A stretch of DNA of 64,000 bases from Ruminococcoides sp052118065 (GTDB taxonomy: Bacteria; Bacillota; Clostridia; Oscillospirales; Acutalibacteraceae), in contig JBQKHY010000006.1 of NCBI GenBank assembly GCA_052118065.1, forward strand, positions 46,163-110,162, in the 5' to 3' direction. Of the stretch, positions 20,091 through 28,227 are shown piece by piece (within the stretch, counting starts at the first letter, position 1; each line of letters opens with the position of its first letter). The translations under genes and the position numbers were made by a program. The notes under the pieces are model-generated. The model saw only the letters and a program-made list of their open reading frames with translations. It did no database searches and was not told where the DNA came from.

Positions 20091-20155
20091 ATGTAATAAT
20101 TAGTCAAATATATGTAATAATTAATTATTACACAGATTTATATATATGATATAAT
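20091..20155 (+). promoter_or_regulatory. Repeated operator and promoter of the transglutaminase/O-acylation operon
   Basis: The motif TGTAATAATTA occurs at 20092-20102 and 20113-20123 (direct, 21 bp apart) and inverted at 20122-20132. The last two copies form a perfect 20-bp palindrome at 20113-20132. The palindrome runs into a -35 (TTACAC, 20128-20133), with 16 bp to a consensus -10 TATAAT (20150-20155). The 21-bp direct spacing matches how LytTR proteins bind. A separate palindrome, AACTTTTAAAGTT (20057-20069), lies toward the regulator gene. Confidence 0.65.
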
Positions 20156-20263
20156 TAATATAGTATGAAAATGAGATAACAATTTGTCCTTATGTTGTTA
20201 TAAATAATTAGAAAAGTATTTAATTTCTATTAAATATAATATATTTAGAAAGGTTTGGTTTAA

Positions 20264-21730
20264 GTGAAAAAGTTATCATTATTGGTAGGCATAGTTATAT
20301 TATTTGTATTCAGTGTTATAACTGTTTCTGCTAATGAACTAAATTCAGAAAATGGATGGATTTCTAACGAAAACGGATGGCAGTATGTTACAGATGAGGG
20401 AATAGTTCAGGGTAAAGAGCTTGTGCTAAATGATAAAGCCTATTTATTTAATGATGATGGTTATTTAGTTACCGGCTTTGTTACAAATGATAATAGAACA
20501 TATTATTTTAACGAAAATGCTGATACTCCCGATAATGGACTTGGTCAGAAAATGAACGGCTTACTTACTATTAATAATAGTAAATATTATTTTGATTCAA
20601 GTTATTCAATGCAATATGGTTTCAAAACTATTGAAAAGAAAACATACTATTTTGATTTAACTTCTGGTAAAGCTTGTGTTGGTCTTAATAAAATAAACGG
20701 TAAATATTATTATTTTGATAAACAAGGTGTAGAAACTAAGGGTTGGAAGAAAGTAAATAATAAGAAGTATTATTTTTCTTCTAATGGTCAAGCAGTAACC
20801 GGTCTAAAGAAAATTTCTTCAAAGTATTACTATTTCGGTAAATCAGGTGTAATGGAAACTGGTTGGAAGAAAATCAATAATAAGGTTTATAACTTTTCTT
20901 CAAATGGTTCAGCTAATGTAGGATTTAAGAAAATTAATTCAAAGTTTTACTATTTTAATAGTAACGGTACTGCTAAATCCGGTTGGACAATTGTAAAGAA
21001 AAATACATATTACTTTAACAAAGCAGGAAAAATAGGTGTATATGGAGCTAACTATACAGGTATTAAGAAAATCGGTAGTAAAAAATACTTGTTTAGTAAC
21101 AAAGGCGTATTACAGACAGGTGTTAAAAAGTATAAAAATAAGTATTATATCTTTGACACAAAAGGAAAAGTCGGTACTAAGGGCAAAATGCTAACAAATG
21201 GTTGGCAAACTCTAAATAATAAATATTATTATGCAAAGGCTAATGGTCAGCTAATTGCTAATAGTTATTATAATGGCTACAAATTTACTAAAAGTGCTTG
21301 TCTTGATAGTCAGTCAGCTTTTATTAAGAAATCTGCTGTAAATATCGTAACTTCTAAAACTAAAGGTATAACAAGTAAGAGTCAGAAATTACGTGTACTA
21401 TATAATTATGTTGTAAAATCAAATTCATATAAAACATTGCCTTTAAATGAGAATGAAAGGTATTATGCTTATAATATGTTTAAATATCATAGAGGTAATT
21501 GTTATGCTTTTGCATCACAATTTTCATTTTTAGCTAGAGAAATTGGTTATCCGGCAAAAGTGGTAAGAGGTAGATGTCCAAGGTATGGTGGTGGTACAAC
21601 TCCTCATGGTTGGTGTGAAATCAAGATTGCAGGTGTAGTTTATACTTTTGATCCGGACTTAGAATATGAACTTCACTACAATGCTTATATGAAGCCATAT
21701 AGTCAATCAATAGTAACTTATTATAGATGA
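20264..21730 (+). CDS. Secreted cell-wall-binding-repeat protein with transglutaminase-like domain
   Basis: The 488-residue protein starts at a GTG (AGAAAGG at 20247-20253). A signal peptide ends near TVSANE. About ten choline-binding-type repeats (GWKK.NNK.YYF.SNG) cover residues ~30-330. The C-terminal domain has a transglutaminase-like triad: C413 in RGNCYAFA, H448 in PHGWCEI and D463 in TFDPD. In this family the triad serves as a thiol protease, amidase or crosslinking enzyme acting outside the cell. It is followed 23 nt later by the acyltransferase gene and is probably the first gene of that operon. The stop is TGA, direct evidence that TGA is read as stop here. Confidence 0.87.
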   Translation: MKKLSLLVGIVILFVFSVITVSANELNSENGWISNENGWQYVTDEGIVQGKELVLNDKAYLFNDDGYLVTGFVTNDNRTYYFNENADTPDNGLGQKMNGLLTINNSKYYFDSSYSMQYGFKTIEKKTYYFDLTSGKACVGLNKINGKYYYFDKQGVETKGWKKVNNKKYYFSSNGQAVTGLKKISSKYYYFGKSGVMETGWKKINNKVYNFSSNGSANVGFKKINSKFYYFNSNGTAKSGWTIVKKNTYYFNKAGKIGVYGANYTGIKKIGSKKYLFSNKGVLQTGVKKYKNKYYIFDTKGKVGTKGKMLTNGWQTLNNKYYYAKANGQLIANSYYNGYKFTKSACLDSQSAFIKKSAVNIVTSKTKGITSKSQKLRVLYNYVVKSNSYKTLPLNENERYYAYNMFKYHRGNCYAFASQFSFLAREIGYPAKVVRGRCPRYGGGTTPHGWCEIKIAGVVYTFDPDLEYELHYNAYMKPYSQSIVTYYR

Positions 21731-21753
21731 TAGATTTGGGGTAAAACTACAAA

Positions 21754-23157
21754 ATGGTTTTCAGTTCTTTAGTTTTTATAAGTGTTTTTCTTCCTGTAGT
21801 ATTTATTTTATATACAGTAATTCCGGGAAGAAAACTTAAGAATGTATTACTTATAATTGCAAGTTTATTGTTTTATGCTTATGGTGAGCCTGTCTATGTT
21901 CTTGTAATGATATGTAGTGTTATATTTAACTATATATTTGGACTATTTTCTACTGATAAGAACAAATACAATAAGATTGTTTTGATAATTGCTATAATTT
22001 TTAATTTAGGTGCTTTGGCAGTTTTTAAGTATTTAGGATTCTTTGTAAGTAGTCTTAATGATATTATTGGATTTTCAATACCGATACCTAATATTGAACT
22101 TCCAATAGGTATATCATTTTTCACATTTCAAGCATTATCATATGTTATAGATGTGTATAGAGGCGAAGTTAGTCCTCAAAAAAATCTTGGAAAAGTAATG
22201 CTATATATTTCATTCTTTCCTCAACTTATTGCAGGACCTATCATTAAATATCATGATATTGAAAAGCAAATTGATAACCGTCAACAGACTATAGATTTAG
22301 TTGTTAATGGTTTTAGAAGATTTATTGTTGGTCTGTCTAAGAAAGTATTAATTGCAAATACTATGGCAACAGTAGTGGATAGTATCTATAGTACAAATCA
22401 AAGTGAGGTTAATATTTTGACTGCTTGGGTAGGTGCTATAGGCTATACTATGCAAATTTATTTTGACTTTAGTGGTTATAGTGATATGGCAATAGGCTTG
22501 GGAAAAATGTTTGGATTTGAGTTTAAAGAAAACTTCAATTATCCTTATATATCAACCAGTGTAAAAGAATTTTGGAGAAGATGGCATATTTCTCTTTCAA
22601 CATGGTTTAAAGAGTATTTGTATATACCATTAGGTGGTAATAGAAAAGGTAAAGGCAGAACTTGCCTTAATAAAATTATAGTGTTCTTTTGTACAGGACT
22701 TTGGCATGGTGCAAATTGGACTTTTGTAATTTGGGGACTTTATCACGGAATTTTCCTTTTAATAGAGTCTTACATACCAAAAATAAAGATACCAAAATTC
22801 ATTAAGCATTTTTATTTACTTCTGGTAGTTACTATTGGTTTTGTAATATTCAGAGCAGATGATATTTCTCAGGGAATATTTATGATAGAAAAAATGTTCA
22901 CAGGTTTTGAGTTTTCATCTACAAGTATGAGTTTATTTGTTGGACAGATGACACCTTTGTTTATTACAACATTACTTGTTGCAATAATTGCCTCTTTGCC
23001 ATTTAAGAACTTTGTAAATAGTATTGTTTCTAAGAATGAAAAAACTATGAAAGTATATAATTCAGCCTTGTATGTTCTAAGTTTCGGATTATTAGCATTA
23101 TGTATGCTTAATCTTTCAAGTGGTTCATATAACCCATTTATTTATTTTAGGTTTTAA
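21754..23157 (+). CDS. MBOAT-family O-acyltransferase (AlgI/DltB/PatA type)
   Basis: The 467-residue integral membrane protein has about ten to twelve hydrophobic segments. It carries the MBOAT signature WRRWHISLSTWFKEYLYIPLGG and the two conserved histidines H318 (GLWHGANW) and H331 (GLYHGIF). In AlgI-type systems the protein moves an acyl group across the membrane for O-acylation of a wall polymer. The next gene encodes the AlgJ-like partner, 11 nt downstream. The polymer cannot be told from the sequence; secreted polysaccharide or wall glycan are the options. Confidence 0.93.
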   Translation: MVFSSLVFISVFLPVVFILYTVIPGRKLKNVLLIIASLLFYAYGEPVYVLVMICSVIFNYIFGLFSTDKNKYNKIVLIIAIIFNLGALAVFKYLGFFVSSLNDIIGFSIPIPNIELPIGISFFTFQALSYVIDVYRGEVSPQKNLGKVMLYISFFPQLIAGPIIKYHDIEKQIDNRQQTIDLVVNGFRRFIVGLSKKVLIANTMATVVDSIYSTNQSEVNILTAWVGAIGYTMQIYFDFSGYSDMAIGLGKMFGFEFKENFNYPYISTSVKEFWRRWHISLSTWFKEYLYIPLGGNRKGKGRTCLNKIIVFFCTGLWHGANWTFVIWGLYHGIFLLIESYIPKIKIPKFIKHFYLLLVVTIGFVIFRADDISQGIFMIEKMFTGFEFSSTSMSLFVGQMTPLFITTLLVAIIASLPFKNFVNSIVSKNEKTMKVYNSALYVLSFGLLALCMLNLSSGSYNPFIYFRF

Positions 23158-23168
23158 GAGGTGGGTTT

Positions 23169-25283
23169 ATGAAAAATAAAATTAAAGTTATTTATATTTG
23201 TCTTGGTTTGTTTATTTGCTTAATACCTCTTATTTTTGTGGGAACTACTTCAAACAACACAAATGAAGAGTCTTCATCATTTCCTTCAACTGTAAAGGAC
23301 AATAAGATAAATATTAATTATATTAGTGATTTAGGTAATTGGTTTTCAAAAAATTGTGGTTTTAGAACAGAAATGTTGTCAATAAATTCTCATATTATGA
23401 GTGATGTATTTGGAGTTTCTTCAGTAGATAATATTACTGTGGGTAAGAATGGGTGGTTATATGCTTCTTCTACTGATGGTAATTATAAAGGTATAGAGAA
23501 TTATTCCGAAAGAATAAAATTTAATATTGCACATAATGTAAAACTATTGCAAAATTCTGTAGAGAAAATGGGTTGCCAATTTATCTTTACCGTACCTGCT
23601 AACAAAAATACTTTGTATCCGGAAAATATGCCTTATTACATTAAAAATGTAAACAAGAATAGAAATTTATCTGACCTTTCAAAGTCTTTTTCTAAAGAAA
23701 AAGTAAATTACGTAGATTTATATAATTTATTTAAGTCTAATGATGAAACTTTATATTTAAAGAAAGACTCTCATTGGAACGGTAAAGGTGCTTTACTTGC
23801 ATATAAGTCTATTATGAATAAAACAAAACTACCTTATGACAATTACAGTAAAGCAAAAGAATTTATTGATGACAATTACATCGGTGATTTATCCGATACA
23901 ATTTATCCTTGTTTTGCAGATACAGAAAGTAACCCTTATTATCAGACTATTTTTACAGTTGACGGTGTGGATGTTACTGCTGACAGTATTACAACTACAA
24001 ATGATTATGGTAATGGTTCACTTTTAATGTATAGAGATTCCTTTTTAAATACATTGATACCTTATTTTTCAGGTGAATTTAATATTGCCCATTATGCAAA
24101 GACAAAGTCAGATTATTTTACTGATTATAAGGTGCAGAATGATATTGCTACATATAATCCAAGTGTGGTTGTTGTTGAGATAGTTGAAAGACATTTACTT
24201 GATATGGTTTATTATGCACCTGAAATTCAAAGTACAGATGTTTCTAACTTTGAAAATGTTTCAAGTAAAAAGACTGATACTACTTGTAAAATAGCAACTA
24301 AGGATAATTTCTATACTATAAGTGGTGAAATTAAAGGTATTAATACTACTGATAATTTAGAAACTTATGTTCAAATTACTGATAAAAAGGGTAAATCAAA
24401 AACATATCCAACTTATAATATGTGCTATGTTAATAACAACGATCAAAATGATTTTGGTTATAAGGTTTACCTAACCAGTCAACAGGTAAGTAAGGGCAAC
24501 AATAAGATTAGCATAATTGTAAAAAATAACTCAAAACTTATTTGTGTTAAAACAATTAAAGAAAATTTATCAAGTAAGTTTAAATTAAAATCTACTTTTG
24601 GTTCAAGAGACAATTCTGAAATAGTTGGTGAAAGTAAAAAAGTACTTGATTATAATTATAGAGTAGTAAGTAATAACGGAGATAATCCATGTTATTTATT
24701 TAATAAATCAAATAAAACTATAGATTCAATTTCACTTCGTAGGAACAAAAAGCAAGGTTGGTCAAAAAATATATTAATTTCTAATGTTTCTGATAATGAA
24801 AAAGTTAATGTAAAATTGTCCGACAAAATTGCAAACGGTTCTTATGATATGAAAGTAACTTATAGTGACAAGACTACACATATATTATCCGGTGTTCCTT
24901 TTAATGACCTAAAGTCTTTTGAAATTTACAGCAGTAAAAATTATTCCTATATTAAGTATTTTAGTGTAAAAATGAAGAGCTTTATTGATACACAGAATAA
25001 TGAATTAACTAATTACAAGAATGAATTAGCTGCCAAAATTGCAAGACAAAAAGCAATTGCAGAAGCTAAGAGAAAGGCAGCAGAAAAGAAGAAGTTAGAA
25101 GAAGCATCACTAATTGCTCAGTCGATAGCTGATGAACAAGCTACAGCAACAACTGCTCCTATAACTTATGAACAACCTACAACTGTGCAACAATATATTG
25201 CACCAAAGGTTACAGAGGCACCAACCCAAAAGGAAGATGACCATTGTTTGGAAGGTATAGTTATTAATAAAAATAATCAATAA
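23169..25283 (+). CDS. AlgJ/DHHW-like SGNH-fold protein, O-acylation partner
   Basis: The 704-residue protein has one N-terminal membrane segment (about 5-26) and an extracellular AlgJ-like domain. GWLY...., FTVPANK and the D200-S-H202-W motif (KDSHWNGKGA) correspond to the DHHW/AlgX catalytic region. The segment after about 360 is beta-rich and unassigned. The last ~90 residues form a charged coiled coil (KNELAAKIARQKAIAEAKRK) and a Thr/Pro/Gln tail. GAGGTGGG precedes the ATG. Together with the upstream MBOAT gene it makes a complete two-protein O-acylation unit. The long C-terminal extension is unusual for the family. Confidence 0.85.
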   Translation: MKNKIKVIYICLGLFICLIPLIFVGTTSNNTNEESSSFPSTVKDNKININYISDLGNWFSKNCGFRTEMLSINSHIMSDVFGVSSVDNITVGKNGWLYASSTDGNYKGIENYSERIKFNIAHNVKLLQNSVEKMGCQFIFTVPANKNTLYPENMPYYIKNVNKNRNLSDLSKSFSKEKVNYVDLYNLFKSNDETLYLKKDSHWNGKGALLAYKSIMNKTKLPYDNYSKAKEFIDDNYIGDLSDTIYPCFADTESNPYYQTIFTVDGVDVTADSITTTNDYGNGSLLMYRDSFLNTLIPYFSGEFNIAHYAKTKSDYFTDYKVQNDIATYNPSVVVVEIVERHLLDMVYYAPEIQSTDVSNFENVSSKKTDTTCKIATKDNFYTISGEIKGINTTDNLETYVQITDKKGKSKTYPTYNMCYVNNNDQNDFGYKVYLTSQQVSKGNNKISIIVKNNSKLICVKTIKENLSSKFKLKSTFGSRDNSEIVGESKKVLDYNYRVVSNNGDNPCYLFNKSNKTIDSISLRRNKKQGWSKNILISNVSDNEKVNVKLSDKIANGSYDMKVTYSDKTTHILSGVPFNDLKSFEIYSSKNYSYIKYFSVKMKSFIDTQNNELTNYKNELAAKIARQKAIAEAKRKAAEKKKLEEASLIAQSIADEQATATTAPITYEQPTTVQQYIAPKVTEAPTQKEDDHCLEGIVINKNNQ

Positions 25284-25291
25284 ACCAAAAA

Positions 25292-25334
25292 GACCTACAC
25301 AAAAGCATTACGCTAATGTGTAGGTCAATTTTTT
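25292..25334. terminator. Bidirectional terminator between convergent genes
   Basis: GACCTACAC (25292-25300) pairs with GTGTAGGTC (25318-25326). An A run precedes the stem and ATTTTTTAT follows, so it serves both the O-acylation operon and the minus-strand cluster. Confidence 0.88.
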
Positions 25335-25345
25335 ATAATTTTAAA

Positions 25346-26026
25346 TTATTCACAAGCCTTGTTAATGCAGTTAATAGCATTTAGGCTTCTAGGGTAACCA
25401 ATGTATGGAACACATTGTAAAACAACTTTAATCAAGAATTCTTTGTCATTACCTATATTCATATTACCCTTTGAATGGGCAATAAGCTGAGGTTCACAAC
25501 CACCTTGAGCAGATAAGAAACAGAAAGTAATCATTTCTCTTTCAGCAAGAGTAAGACCTTTTCTTGTGTAGTAGTCACCAAAGCAGTTATCAGCTAACCA
25601 CTTGTTAATAGTACCTGCTTTCCAAGCCTCTTTCATACCTTCACCAAAGATAGTAGCTTGAGCCTCAATACCTTTTTCAAGTCTGTCTTCAAGTGTAGTT
25701 GTACATTGACTTTCAAGTGGCATCTCTATATTTCTTTCATTAAATACTTCATTAGTAATGTTTAGGAAATTAAGAGTTCTGCCATAACCAAGATAATCGG
25801 TAGCTTGATATACAACTTCCTTAATTACAATAGGACTAACTTTGTCATCAAGTGCTTTACCCAGCATTTCTCTGTAAGCATCAGTACCTTGACAACCAAT
25901 AAGTGTTGCAAGAATTGCCATATATCTAGTCTTAGTGTCTAGACTTTCATCAGCATTTACAACTTCATCAAATGCAAAATGATTGAATCTTTCAATATAT
26001 TCAGGGTCAGTAATCTTTAAGTTCAT
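25346..26026 (-). CDS. Carboxymuconolactone decarboxylase-family protein, two-domain
   Basis: The 226-residue protein holds two AhpD-like/CMD domains (about 25-105 and 130-222). The first has LDTKTRYMAILATLIGCQG and the second LAEREMITFCFLSAQGGCEPQL. Members are often uncharacterised peroxidase- or decarboxylase-like proteins; the CxxC of AhpD is absent, so a thiol peroxidase role is not supported. It is the last gene of a three-gene run with a flavodoxin and a cupin, with 9 nt between it and the flavodoxin gene, suggesting an operon in redox or aromatic/quinone handling. Confidence 0.88.
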   Translation of the reverse strand: MNLKITDPEYIERFNHFAFDEVVNADESLDTKTRYMAILATLIGCQGTDAYREMLGKALDDKVSPIVIKEVVYQATDYLGYGRTLNFLNITNEVFNERNIEMPLESQCTTTLEDRLEKGIEAQATIFGEGMKEAWKAGTINKWLADNCFGDYYTRKGLTLAEREMITFCFLSAQGGCEPQLIAHSKGNMNIGNDKEFLIKVVLQCVPYIGYPRSLNAINCINKACE

Positions 26027-26035
26027 ATTATCACC

Positions 26036-26509
26036 TTATAAACTTTCTACCCAATTTTTGATTTCATCATCAGAAATATTGTTCATCATTCTGCCCTTAT
26101 CCCATTTTGTACTACTGTCACATAGAGGTTTTAGTACATCAACAGTTCTGCCAAGACCACTACCACCGGAAGTAGCAAATGGAATAACTTTCTTGTTTGA
26201 GAAGTCATAACTTTCCAAGAAAGTATCAATAATGTTAGGAGCAACATACCACCAAATAGGGAAGCCAACAAAAACTTCATCATACTGTTCCATATTTTCA
26301 ACTGTAGATTTAATTTCAGGTCTAAAGTCAGGATGGTCCTTTTCATAAGTAGTTCTACTTTTCTTATCCATCCAGTCTAGGTCCTTATTTGTATATTTTT
26401 CAGTAGGTTCAATTTCAAATAAATCAGTTTTAGCAATATTAGCAAGTCTTTCTGCAACGCTTTTTGTAACACCACTTGCTGAAAAATAAGCTACTAATTT
26501 TTTACTCAT
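26036..26509 (-). CDS. Flavodoxin-family protein
   Basis: The 157-residue protein has the FMN phosphate loop near its N-terminus (YFSASGVTKSVAERLA) and the later FMN-contact segments FVGFPIWWYVAPNII and ATSGGSGLGRT. The family (flavodoxin_4) carries electrons or reduces small substrates in the cytosol. It follows the cupin gene directly with no gap (26510/26509), which supports translation coupling. Confidence 0.92.
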   Translation of the reverse strand: MSKKLVAYFSASGVTKSVAERLANIAKTDLFEIEPTEKYTNKDLDWMDKKSRTTYEKDHPDFRPEIKSTVENMEQYDEVFVGFPIWWYVAPNIIDTFLESYDFSNKKVIPFATSGGSGLGRTVDVLKPLCDSSTKWDKGRMMNNISDDEIKNWVESL

Positions 26510-26953
26510 TTATTTTTCCTCCAATTTGTTATATTCTTCATCACTAACTTCTTCACACCATTGGTTGAAAGTTTCTTCACCTGGAACTTCCACTGCAATG
26601 TGTGAGAACCAACTGTCTTTCTTAGCACCATGCCAATGTTTAACTTCAGGTGGAATTGTAATAACAGTACCTTCCTTTAGTTCAACTGCATCTTTGCCTT
26701 CTTCCTGATACCAACCTTCACCTGCAGTACAGATTAGTAGTTGTCCACCACCGGTTTTTGCGTGATGAATGTGCCAGTTGTTTCTACAACCGGGTTCAAA
26801 TGTTACATTAGCTAGGAATACTGCTGTTTCCTTAGGATTAGTTAGTGGATTTAAAAATGACTCACCAACAAAATACTTTGCAAAAGCATCATTAGGATTA
26901 CCTGTGCCAAATTTATTAGCTTTGTCAAATTCTTTCTTATCTAAATACTTCAT
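26510..26953 (-). CDS. Cupin-domain protein
   Basis: The 147-residue single-domain cupin has metal-ligand motifs NNWHIHHAKTGGGQ (about 60-73) and PEVKHWHG (about 102-109). It resembles the cupins found beside CMD proteins in clostridia. The substrate is unknown. It is the first gene of the cupin-flavodoxin-CMD operon, with the LysR gene upstream on the same strand and a 90-nt AT-rich promoter gap (26954-27043). Confidence 0.9.
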   Translation of the reverse strand: MKYLDKKEFDKANKFGTGNPNDAFAKYFVGESFLNPLTNPKETAVFLANVTFEPGCRNNWHIHHAKTGGGQLLICTAGEGWYQEEGKDAVELKEGTVITIPPEVKHWHGAKKDSWFSHIAVEVPGEETFNQWCEEVSDEEYNKLEEK

Positions 26954-27043
26954 TTACTTTTCCCTCTTTACTGATAAATAACTTATTTATTATTCCTTAT
27001 TTACATTATATATCCTTAATAATACAATGTCTAATACTTAAAA

Positions 27044-27925
27044 TTAATTGTTAGTTATGCCTTTTAGGTATTGCTCTATAAAATCAATAAATGTTGATGT
27101 TGCAGTAGAAAATATACAATCTTTCTTCCAAATTAGTACAGTTTCACTTTCAATTTTAGGACTGAAAGGAACAAATTTTAACCCATCATATTTGCAGTTA
27201 AGTTCAATTCCCACAACACAGCTTTCTGTACTTTTGCCCATCATAGCTTGGTTATATATTAAATTACCTTTTCCAACAATCATATTACCATTGTTTTTAC
27301 ATAGCCAACTGTTAACTTTTTGTTGCATAAACTTGTTCATAGAAACTATCATTGGAACACTTTTTAAGTTCTTAGGTTCAACAAATTCTTTGTTAGTTAA
27401 CTCACATTCTTCACAAATGTAAACACCCCAAAGTTCCTTAACAGGCATAGTAACATAGTTATATTTGTCTATATCAATAGGTGTTTGTACAAGTCCTATA
27501 TCAAGAAGTCCACTTTCTATTCTGTCAAAAACACTGTAACCGTTACCACTGTGTAAGTCAAATTGTACAAGTGGATATTTCTTTCTAAATTCAGCAATAA
27601 TTTCACTTAAAATTTTAGAAGATAAAAATTCCCCACAACCAATATTTATTACACCTTCAAGTTCCTTTTCATTGTAAGAAAGTTCCTTAACTGCCTTGTC
27701 GGCTAAAGACAAAATTTCCTGAGCTCTTCTCTTAAGAATTAACCCATCTTCAGTTAAAGAAATGTTGTGATTGTTTCTTATAAATAATTTTGTGCCAAGT
27801 TCCTTTTCAAGCTGAGCAATTTGTCTTGATAAGGTAGGTTGAGTTATATGCAAAAGCTGACTTGCTTTAGTAAAATTCTTTTCATTAGCAATAACTAAAA
27901 AATAATTCAAAACTCTCAGTTCCAT
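27044..27925 (-). CDS. LysR-family transcriptional regulator
   Basis: The 293-residue protein has an N-terminal winged helix (LNYFLVIANEKNFTKASQLL, then TQPTLSRQIAQLEKELG) and a LysR substrate-binding domain. The ATG at 27925 (MELRVLNYF) is preferred to an in-frame ATG 18 nt upstream because GGTGAT lies just before it and family N-termini start there. It sits upstream of the cupin operon on the same strand and likely regulates it. Effector unknown. Confidence 0.93.
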   Translation of the reverse strand: MELRVLNYFLVIANEKNFTKASQLLHITQPTLSRQIAQLEKELGTKLFIRNNHNISLTEDGLILKRRAQEILSLADKAVKELSYNEKELEGVINIGCGEFLSSKILSEIIAEFRKKYPLVQFDLHSGNGYSVFDRIESGLLDIGLVQTPIDIDKYNYVTMPVKELWGVYICEECELTNKEFVEPKNLKSVPMIVSMNKFMQQKVNSWLCKNNGNMIVGKGNLIYNQAMMGKSTESCVVGIELNCKYDGLKFVPFSPKIESETVLIWKKDCIFSTATSTFIDFIEQYLKGITNN

Positions 27926-28036
27926 ATTTATCACCAAATTCATTATATCATATTGATAAATAATAAGAAAGACAGTATAAAAACAAACAAATAAATATAT
28001 ATCTTTAATTCAATTCTTTATTCTTATGTTAATAAT

Positions 28037-28159
28037 TTGACAGAAAGATATAATTGTAAAGTATATATTTATAAAAAGATATGCAAATAGTAGAATTATT
28101 AAGAAAGTTCACAAATATTCTAATTTGTTCATACTGTATTAACAAAATAACGATATAAT
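28037..28159 (+). promoter_or_regulatory. Candidate promoters of the giant surface protein gene
   Basis: TTGACA (28037-28042) is followed 19 bp later by TATATT (28062-28067). A second -10, TATAAT (28154-28159), has no good -35 but is preceded by a GTTC repeat (28107-28110 and 28127-28130), 20 bp apart. Nothing else was recognised in the 302-bp gap 27926-28227. Confidence 0.4.
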
Positions 28160-28227
28160 TTATTGGTAATTATTATAATATGAAAATATTTATAATTACA
28201 TTCTATAGTTATAAAAGGAGAGAGAAC

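Noticed and set aside
17993..20264. Full agr-type quorum system
   Set aside because: Only kinase and LytTR genes are present; no AgrB membrane protease or AgrD peptide was found on either strand nearby.
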